A stretch of 64,000 nucleotides of DNA from Natrinema amylolyticum. Its GTDB lineage: Archaea > Halobacteriota > Halobacteria > Halobacteriales > Natrialbaceae. The stretch covers positions 186,001-250,000 of the forward strand of contig NZ_JAIWPJ010000003.1 of NCBI RefSeq assembly GCF_020515625.1, written 5' to 3'. This document shows, in pieces, positions 58,082 to 64,000 of this stretch. How positions within the stretch are numbered: position 1 is the stretch's first letter; every line of letters begins with the position of its first letter. A model generated the notes under the pieces. It did not search any database and had not been told where the DNA came from. It saw only the letters and a list, made by a program, of their open reading frames with translations. The position numbers and the translations under genes were made by a program.

Positions 58082-60535
58082 TCAGCCCGCGTAGTCGCTC
58101 CCGACGACCTCCCGAATCCGCTCGGCGGTCACCTTCCCGACGCCGTCCGCTTCCTGTAACTCGTCTTCCGTCGCGATCATCACCGCCTCGACGGTGCCGA
58201 ACTCCTCGAGCAGCGACCGGGCCGTGACGGGGCCGATTTCGGCGATCGAGGAGACCACGTACTCCTGTTGTTCGCTCAGGGTCTTGGCCCCTTTTTCGCC
58301 GTGGACCGACACCTCCCGGTCGGCGGTCTCCTGTTCCCGACCGGCGATTACCGCGAGCAGGTCCGTCGTATCGTCCTCGCCGTCGGTCCGCAGGACGCTC
58401 GCACCGAAGTCGACGGCGAGACTCGAGAGCGCGCCCCGGACCGCGTTCGGGTGGACGTCCCGCTGTTCGTACAGCCCCTCGCCCTCGACGATTACGATCG
58501 GCCGCGAGTAGTGGCGGGCCATCGCGCCGACCTGCTCGAAGACCGAGCGGTCGCCGCCGACCAGCGAGTCGACGAAGTCCGCGACGGACTTCCGTTCGAC
58601 GACGACCCGGTCCGACAGGACGTAGTCGCCGACGTCGAGCGTCTCGAGGGAGACCTCGTAGGCCTCCCGTCGCGAGAGTTCGCGGGCGATGTTCGCGTCC
58701 ATCTCCCGCTGGTCGGCGACGACCGCGACGGCGTCGCCCTCGGCGTGGGGCTCGTGGGTTTCGACGTCCTCGTCGATCTCGTCCGTCCCCTCTCGCTCGT
58801 CACTACCCGTTTCCGAGTTCTTTTCGTCGAATTCCTGCAGTCCCGGGCTCGCTGTGACCCCTTCGCTTCCGCTGGAAGAATCGCCGACAGCGTCGGCTTC
58901 ACTGCCGTCCTCGTCTACTTTCACTCCACTCTCGCCTGCCCCTCCGAAATCGGTCAGCGACTGCTGTGAATCGTCGAGTTCCTCGGCGATTTCGGGGGCC
59001 AGTCCTTTCAGCTCACGCAGTTCGTTTTCCATCTCCTTCTCCCGGCGCTGCGAGATCCAGAAGTAGGCCTCGTCGCGGGTGTCCTCGGCCATGAGGACGA
59101 CGACGCGGCCCTCGGACTGGCGACCGGTTCGGCCCTTCCGCTGGATCGACCGGATCGCCGTCGGCACGGGCTCGTAGAAGAGCACGAGGTCGACCTCCGG
59201 GACGTCCAGCCCCTCCTCGGCGACCGACGTCGAGACGAGCACCTCGAACTCGCCGGCACGGAACTCGTCTAACACCTCCTGCTGTTGGTTCTGGGTCATC
59301 CCGTCGGACCCCTCGCGGTCGCCCTGTCCGACGAATCGCTTCGCGTCGAAGCTCTCCGAGAGGAAGTCAGTCAGCGCCTCCGCCGTGTCGCGGGACTCGG
59401 TGAAGACGATCACTCGTTCGCCGCCCTCGAGGCCCAGCGTCTCGGCGAGCAGCATCCGAGCCTTGCTGTACTTGGGGTGGATCTCGTCGAAACTCTCGGC
59501 TTTCCGCATGGCCTCGCGCACCCGCGGATCGGAGACCATCCGCTGGCTCGCCTTCGACGCCCCCGACGAGCGGGCCTGATTGCGCTGGCGCTCGAAGTAG
59601 CGACGCAGCGCCTCGACGCTCTGGGTCTCGACCAGCGTGACGGCCTGCCGGAGCTTCATCACTTCCGCATGAATGGACATCCCCTCGAACCCCTCGGACT
59701 GGTCGTTGTTGATCAGCTCCTGGAGTTCGGCCCGCATCCGATTCAGATCCTTCTGGGACTGGTCGGGCTGGGTCGAACTCGCGACGCCGAGTTCTTTGAG
59801 CTTCTCGAGGCGCTCTTTGATGACCTCGTTCAGCGCGTCCCGGATCTCGAGGACCTCGTCGGGGAGGTCGATGCGCTCCCACTCGACGTCGGTGTCGTGG
59901 GTGAACTCGTCGACGTCGGCGTCCTCTTCGGTCATCACCTCGACCTCGTCCAGCCCGAGGTTTTCACAGACCTCGAGGATGGCCTCCTCGTCGCCGCCGG
60001 GCGAGGCCGACATCCCGGTGACGAGCGGCCGTTCGGCGTCGGCGTGGTAGCGCTCGGCGATGTAGTTGTAGGCGTAGTCGCCGGTCGCACGGTGACACTC
60101 GTCGAAGGTGATGTGTGTCACGTCGGAAAGCGAGATCCGGCTCCCGACGAGGTCGTTCTCGATCACCTGCGGGGTCGCCATCACGACCGTCGCCGACTCC
60201 CACATCTCGGCGCGGTCCTCGGGACTCACGTCGCCCGTGAAGACGACGATCTCCTCGTCGGGAATCCGGAGCGCTTCGCGGTAGAAATCCGCGTGCTGCT
60301 GGACGAGGGGTTTCGTCGGTGCGAGCATCAGCGACTTCCCGCCGACCTCGTCGAGGCGACGCGCTGTGACGAGCAGACTCACCGTCGTCTTCCCCAGCCC
60401 GGTCGGGAGGCAGACGAGCGTGTGGTGGTTCGCGGCCGTCCCCGCGAGCTTCAGCTGGTAGAGTCGCCGTTCTAAGAAGTCGGGCTCGAGGAGCGGATGC
60501 TCGATAGAAGCGATTTCCTCGTCCGTCGTAGCCAT
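58082..60535 (-). CDS. hef: Hef (FANCM-like) helicase-nuclease
   Basis: This 817-residue fork-remodelling enzyme has all three parts of the archaeal Hef. The helicase (residues 1-510) has LVCLPTGLGKTTVSLLV (Walker A, about 44-51), FDECHRATGDYAY (DECH box), and RKGRTGRQSEGRV. A low-complexity acidic linker (about 520-600) follows. The XPF/ERCC4 nuclease has VADQREMDANI, and the active-site stretch VLSDRVVVERKSVADF. The C-terminal helix-hairpin-helix reads IGPVTARSLLEEFGTVEAVM, then LQEADGVGKVTAERIREVV. Helicase and nuclease residues look intact. Confidence 0.94.
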   Translation of the reverse strand: MATTDEEIASIEHPLLEPDFLERRLYQLKLAGTAANHHTLVCLPTGLGKTTVSLLVTARRLDEVGGKSLMLAPTKPLVQQHADFYREALRIPDEEIVVFTGDVSPEDRAEMWESATVVMATPQVIENDLVGSRISLSDVTHITFDECHRATGDYAYNYIAERYHADAERPLVTGMSASPGGDEEAILEVCENLGLDEVEVMTEEDADVDEFTHDTDVEWERIDLPDEVLEIRDALNEVIKERLEKLKELGVASSTQPDQSQKDLNRMRAELQELINNDQSEGFEGMSIHAEVMKLRQAVTLVETQSVEALRRYFERQRNQARSSGASKASQRMVSDPRVREAMRKAESFDEIHPKYSKARMLLAETLGLEGGERVIVFTESRDTAEALTDFLSESFDAKRFVGQGDREGSDGMTQNQQQEVLDEFRAGEFEVLVSTSVAEEGLDVPEVDLVLFYEPVPTAIRSIQRKGRTGRQSEGRVVVLMAEDTRDEAYFWISQRREKEMENELRELKGLAPEIAEELDDSQQSLTDFGGAGESGVKVDEDGSEADAVGDSSSGSEGVTASPGLQEFDEKNSETGSDEREGTDEIDEDVETHEPHAEGDAVAVVADQREMDANIARELSRREAYEVSLETLDVGDYVLSDRVVVERKSVADFVDSLVGGDRSVFEQVGAMARHYSRPIVIVEGEGLYEQRDVHPNAVRGALSSLAVDFGASVLRTDGEDDTTDLLAVIAGREQETADREVSVHGEKGAKTLSEQQEYVVSSIAEIGPVTARSLLEEFGTVEAVMIATEDELQEADGVGKVTAERIREVVGSDYAG

Positions 60536-60598
60536 TACCTGCCGTTCATCGCCGCCGCGAATAAGGGTTCCCGTACCGCGGTGAAAGTGAAACGCGGC

Positions 60599-61819
60599 TC
60601 ACTGCTCCGACAGCGGCGGCAGCCACCACGTTATCGCCACCGCGACGGCGACGAACCCGGCAAGTAGCAGATACGCCTCGTCGAAGTAGCCCCGGTCGGC
60701 GAGCGCGCCGAACAGGACCGGACTCAACGCGCCGATGGTCATGTAAACGGTCCGCAGGAAGCCCAGGCCGGTTCCCTGCATGTCCGCCGGGAACGCCGCG
60801 GTCATGTACGGCAGCGTGATCGTGCCGTAGCCGAGGATGCTCGAGAGGAAGACGGTCCCGACGACGACGGGCCAGAACCCCTCGAGGAAGGGGAGCGCGA
60901 CTAACGAGAGGACGACGATGCCGAGGACGGGCGGCAGCGATTTCCGGATACCGAACCGGTCGTACAGCCGTCCCGTCAGCGGTTGGACGACGATTCCGGC
61001 CGCGAAGAACGCGCTGAAGAGACCGGTCGCGACCCCCTCGGAGAACCCCTTGATCTGGATCAGATAGGTCGGATAGAAGCCCGTAAACGCCTGCCAGACG
61101 CAGTAGGTCAGGATCTGGATCGCCGCCACGGTGACGATTTCGGGCCGGCGCAGTTCCGACAGGACGTAGCGAGCCGTCTCGAGGGAGACGCTGTCGACGG
61201 CGCTCTCCGCGCTCGAGGTGCGCGCGGGGACGACGAGCCGGAGCCCGATCGCGACGAGGGCGAACGCGGGGACCGCGAGGCCGAAGCCGTACTGCCAGGC
61301 GAACGCAGACGCGATTCCGCCGGCCGCGAGCGGCAGGAGGGTGTTGCCGGCCTGACCGGCGGCCATCGTCACGCCGATCGCGGTACCGTCGTTGTCGGGA
61401 TAGATGTCGGACAGCGTCGTAAATCGGGCGACGCCGTACAGCGCCGTCCCGAAGCCGAACGCGGCCGTGGCGAGGTAAACCACCGGCGCGGAGCCGGCGA
61501 CGGCGACGAGCCCGAGCGTCACCGCGGAGATAACCGTGCTCGCGACGAGGACGTTCCCCTCGCCGAATCGGTCGGCGAGCAGTCCGCCCGGGAGCTGTCC
61601 CAGCGCGTAGCAGAGCCAGAGGGCGGTCAACAGGAAGCCGGCCGTCGTCAGATCGAGGCCGTAGGCCCGTCGGAGGTACGGCAGTAAGACGGGATAGGCG
61701 AGTCGGACGCCGATCGAGAGAAACCAGCCGGCGGCGACCGCGAGCAGGATTTCGCCGCGGCCGTCCGTCAGGAAGGCCCGCACGGTCGACAGTCGACGCC
61801 TCGTTCCGAACAGGGACAC
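60599..61819 (-). CDS. Major facilitator superfamily transporter
   Basis: The 406-residue protein has twelve hydrophobic segments, and the MFS loop motif GQLPGGLLADRFGEGNVLV between helices two and three, with a weaker copy (QPLTGRLYDRFGIRKSL) between helices eight and nine. It is probably a proton-coupled exporter or importer; the substrate is not predictable. The start MSLFGTRRRLS follows a typical haloarchaeal pattern. It is divergent from none: both neighbours read the same way. Confidence 0.9.
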   Translation of the reverse strand: MSLFGTRRRLSTVRAFLTDGRGEILLAVAAGWFLSIGVRLAYPVLLPYLRRAYGLDLTTAGFLLTALWLCYALGQLPGGLLADRFGEGNVLVASTVISAVTLGLVAVAGSAPVVYLATAAFGFGTALYGVARFTTLSDIYPDNDGTAIGVTMAAGQAGNTLLPLAAGGIASAFAWQYGFGLAVPAFALVAIGLRLVVPARTSSAESAVDSVSLETARYVLSELRRPEIVTVAAIQILTYCVWQAFTGFYPTYLIQIKGFSEGVATGLFSAFFAAGIVVQPLTGRLYDRFGIRKSLPPVLGIVVLSLVALPFLEGFWPVVVGTVFLSSILGYGTITLPYMTAAFPADMQGTGLGFLRTVYMTIGALSPVLFGALADRGYFDEAYLLLAGFVAVAVAITWWLPPLSEQ

Positions 61820-61953
61820 GGATGGATTCCCACTTCGCCGGCGACGGTCTTGAGCGGTCCAGAACGGTACGGCCTTGCCGATATCGGAACCCGGCGACGT
61901 CTCGACGCGTCACCGGCCGGCCGGGCGACCAGTCGCGGGCCGTCCGCCCGTTC

Positions 61954-62547
61954 CTACAGCGATACCGGCGTGAACTCGAGGACGAGGAAGGCCAGACAGG
62001 CGGCGTAGATCGGGATCGTCAGGTTGTCGTCGATGATGTAGGTGCGGATCTCGAGGGTCACGCCGTCGGCGAGCGTCGCTCCGATCGCGGCGACCAGCGC
62101 CGCCGTGATCGGCAGAAACGGAATCGCGATGATCGTCGAGACGAGAAACATCGTCCCGAGCACTTTCGGCGGCTTGACCCGCTGGAGGGTGTTGTCCGAT
62201 ACCATCCCGCTGATCGGATCTCCGAGTGCGAGCATCAACATCGCGGGCAGGGCGATATCCGGCTCGAAGACCACCACGACGGCGGCCATGCTGAGCAGGT
62301 ACAGTGCGTAGGCGGCGGGATTGTCCTGCTCGTACTCGCGGGTGAGCACGTCGTAGAGCCGCCAGTCGAGCCCGATCTGGAGCCGCAGGAACTCGAGGAC
62401 GAGCGCGCCGGCCGCGAGGACGACCATGAGGACCTGAAATCGGGTCCAGGTAAGCCCGAGTTCGAGATAGTTGGCGAGCAGATAGAGGGCGACTAGCCCC
62501 GAGCCGCTGGCGTGGACGAGTCGCCGCTTCAGTTCGTCGGCCATCAT
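61954..62547 (-). CDS. Dolichol kinase-like membrane protein
   Basis: This 197-residue protein has about six hydrophobic segments and resembles the CDP-dependent dolichol/phytol kinase family: MADELKRRLVHASGSGLVALY (start with the ELKRKxxH pattern), LMLALGDPISGMVSDNTL (the cytidylyltransferase-type GDxxA region) and LADGVTLEIRTYIIDDNLTIPI (conserved C-terminal DDNLxIP). It probably phosphorylates a polyprenol in lipid or glycan synthesis. An ATG one codon downstream is equally possible. Confidence 0.85.
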   Translation of the reverse strand: MMADELKRRLVHASGSGLVALYLLANYLELGLTWTRFQVLMVVLAAGALVLEFLRLQIGLDWRLYDVLTREYEQDNPAAYALYLLSMAAVVVVFEPDIALPAMLMLALGDPISGMVSDNTLQRVKPPKVLGTMFLVSTIIAIPFLPITAALVAAIGATLADGVTLEIRTYIIDDNLTIPIYAACLAFLVLEFTPVSL

Positions 62548-62678
62548 ATCCTGCCTCGAGAGAGGTGACCTTCAGTCCGTCGGTTAGTTCTCCCCAGTAC
62601 TATATACTATATAAATGGCTCCCGCGCCCGAACGACAGCAACCGATAGTGCGCAGTGCCGTCACCCGCCCGGTGTCGC

Positions 62679-64000
62679 TTACTCCTCGAGTTCGTCGAAC
62701 GCGAGGTCGCCGGCGCGAATCGCCGCCAGCGTCTCGGCGAGGTCGTCGACCGGCAGCCGCTTCTGGTCGGTCGTGTCCCGCTCGCGGACCGTGGCGGTCG
62801 TCTCCTCGTTCTCGATGGTCTCGTAGTCGACGGTCACGCAGAACGGCGTGCCGACCTCGTCCTGACGGCGGTAGCGCCGACCGATGTTGCCTGAATCGTC
62901 GTAGGTCACGGAGAGGCCGGCCGCGCGCAGGTCGTCGACGATCTCGTTCGCCTGCGCCTCGAGTTCGTCGTCGTTCTGCAGCGGGAAGACGCCGACGAAG
63001 GTCGGCGCGACCTCGGGCTCGAGGTCGAGGAAGGTCCGCTCCTCGCCGGCGACCTCGTCCTCGCGGTATGCGTGGTGGAGCACGGTGTAGACCGTCCGGT
63101 CCACGCCGAAGGAGGGTTCGACGACGTGGGGCGTGACGTGCTCGCCGGACTCCGTCTGCTCCTCGACCGCGAAACCGGTCTTTTCGACGGGGATCTCGTG
63201 GGTCTCGCCCTCGAGCTCGATCTCGACCGCGTCGCCGTCGAACGCGGAGCGATCGCGGGCCGCGAGGTCCTCGAGCTTCCCGACCACTGCCTGTGCGTCG
63301 CCGCCGAACTCCGGCCCCAGATAGCTCATGTCGGGGTCGACGGTGGCGCGCTCGACGGTCTTCGGTTCGTCGTACTGCTTGAAGACCGTGAACCGATCGC
63401 CGGAGTGTTCGGCGTGCTTCGAGAGGTCGTAGTTTCCGCGGTGGGCGAAGCCAGCCATCTCGATCCAGTTGCCGTCGATCTCGCTTTCGGCGTCCCAGCA
63501 GTCGCTGGCGTAGTGGGCCCGCTCGCCCGAGAGGTGCTGGCGGTAGCGGAATCGATCCATGTCGACGCCGACCGATTCGTACCACGGTTTCGCGACGCCG
63601 AGGAAGTAGGCCACCCACGGGTCCGTGATGATGCCCTCCTCGACCGCCTCGCCGATCGTCGTCTCGACGGCCTCGCCGTCCTCGGCGTTCTGTTCGCTGG
63701 CCGGGTACAGCGTGACATCGACGTCTTCGACGCCGGAGAGGTCCGGCTCGTCGGCCTCCGGATCGATGAAGTACTCGAGTTCGGCCTGGGTGAACTCGCG
63801 CGTGCGGATGATCGAGCGGCGGGGGCTGATCTCGTTGCGATAGGCCCGGCCGATCTGGGTCACGCCGAAGGGGAGCTGATTGCGCGCGTACTCCTTGAGT
63901 CGCGGGAACTCGACGAAGATGCCCTGTGCCGTCTCGGGGCGCAGGTAGCCGGGATCGGAGTCGCCGGGGCCGATGTTCGTCGCGAACATGAGGTTGAACG
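62679..64000 (-). CDS. glyS: Glycyl-tRNA synthetase, C-terminal part
   Basis: The frame continues past the right edge; 440 residues are visible. It contains the class II core LRPETAQGIFVEFPRL, motif 2 GRAYRNEISPRRSIIRTREFTQ, the glycine-site stretch FRYRQHLSGERAHYASDCWDAE, EMAGFAHRGNYDLSKH, motif 3 EPSFGVDRTVYTVLHHAY, and the anticodon-binding domain at the C-terminus (QANEIVDDLRAAGLSVTYDDS, then GRRYRRQDEVGTPFCVTVDY). This is the archaeal/eukaryotic alpha2 type. The missing part is the N-terminal region. Confidence 0.95.
   Translation of the reverse strand, partial: FNLMFATNIGPGDSDPGYLRPETAQGIFVEFPRLKEYARNQLPFGVTQIGRAYRNEISPRRSIIRTREFTQAELEYFIDPEADEPDLSGVEDVDVTLYPASEQNAEDGEAVETTIGEAVEEGIITDPWVAYFLGVAKPWYESVGVDMDRFRYRQHLSGERAHYASDCWDAESEIDGNWIEMAGFAHRGNYDLSKHAEHSGDRFTVFKQYDEPKTVERATVDPDMSYLGPEFGGDAQAVVGKLEDLAARDRSAFDGDAVEIELEGETHEIPVEKTGFAVEEQTESGEHVTPHVVEPSFGVDRTVYTVLHHAYREDEVAGEERTFLDLEPEVAPTFVGVFPLQNDDELEAQANEIVDDLRAAGLSVTYDDSGNIGRRYRRQDEVGTPFCVTVDYETIENEETTATVRERDTTDQKRLPVDDLAETLAAIRAGDLAFDELEE

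Overview
The window is chromosomal DNA of a haloarchaeon, most like the Natrialbales (Natrinema/Haloterrigena type). The evidence is high GC with strongly GC-biased third codon positions, acidic proteomes in nearly every frame, TATA boxes about 25-35 nt before start codons (leaderless transcripts), Tat/lipobox secretion signals, archaeal-only genes (orc1/cdc6, purO, Hel308, Hef, Cgi121, ribL, archaeal malate dehydrogenase) and the haloarchaeal origin cluster oapABC. Genus assignment is inference.

Layout. 1-1.4 kb: two tandem archaeal signal peptidases, the first cut by the window edge. 1.6-6.8 kb: the main replication origin, with orc1 reading left, a 1.3 kb AT-rich intergenic region carrying inverted origin recognition boxes (ORBs) with G-runs and a striking cluster of CTAG tetranucleotides, then oapA-oapB-oapC reading right. 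7-16.7 kb: conserved haloarchaeal unknowns, an XPD-like Fe-S helicase, FAD synthase RibL and an SLC13-type transporter with TrkA-C domains. 17.2-21.3 kb: a thiamine ABC importer (thiB-thiP-thiQ) with a palindrome between its TATA box and start codon. 21.4-28.7 kb: AI-2E-type permease, a MacB-type export pair, an ABC-2 export pair and ribose-5-phosphate isomerase. 28.7-38.4 kb: small membrane proteins, a 55-residue histone-fold protein, LarB, GIY-YIG protein, sugar phosphomutase, CysE, phosphoesterase, PurO and an HNH nuclease. 38.5-44.2 kb: tRNA-Gln(CUG), an isolated ORB-like site, a rhodanese lipoprotein, an OYE-type flavoenzyme, and a divergent zinc alcohol dehydrogenase / amidohydrolase-DUF59 module that resembles the accessory part of bacterial propane monooxygenase operons but has no monooxygenase here. 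44.4-47.3 kb: Cgi121 coupled to helicase Hel308. 47.4-57 kb: MgtE, universal stress protein, phosphate permease, a methyltransferase whose coding sequence contains an array of seven short hairpins, a ferredoxin, a Bat-like regulator divergent from a cytochrome P450, malate dehydrogenase and others. 57-64 kb: PAP2 phosphatase with a structured leader, Hef nuclease/helicase, MFS transporter, dolichol-kinase-like protein and glycyl-tRNA synthetase running off the end.

How the genes relate. The genes at the origin form one functional unit: Orc1 binds the ORBs, one of which overlaps its own promoter. Most of the rest is ordinary housekeeping and transport. The observations most worth following are the CTAG cluster inside the origin, the hairpin array inside a methyltransferase gene, and the orphan alcohol dehydrogenase/amidohydrolase/DUF59 module. 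All family calls are from reading the sequence, without database searches.
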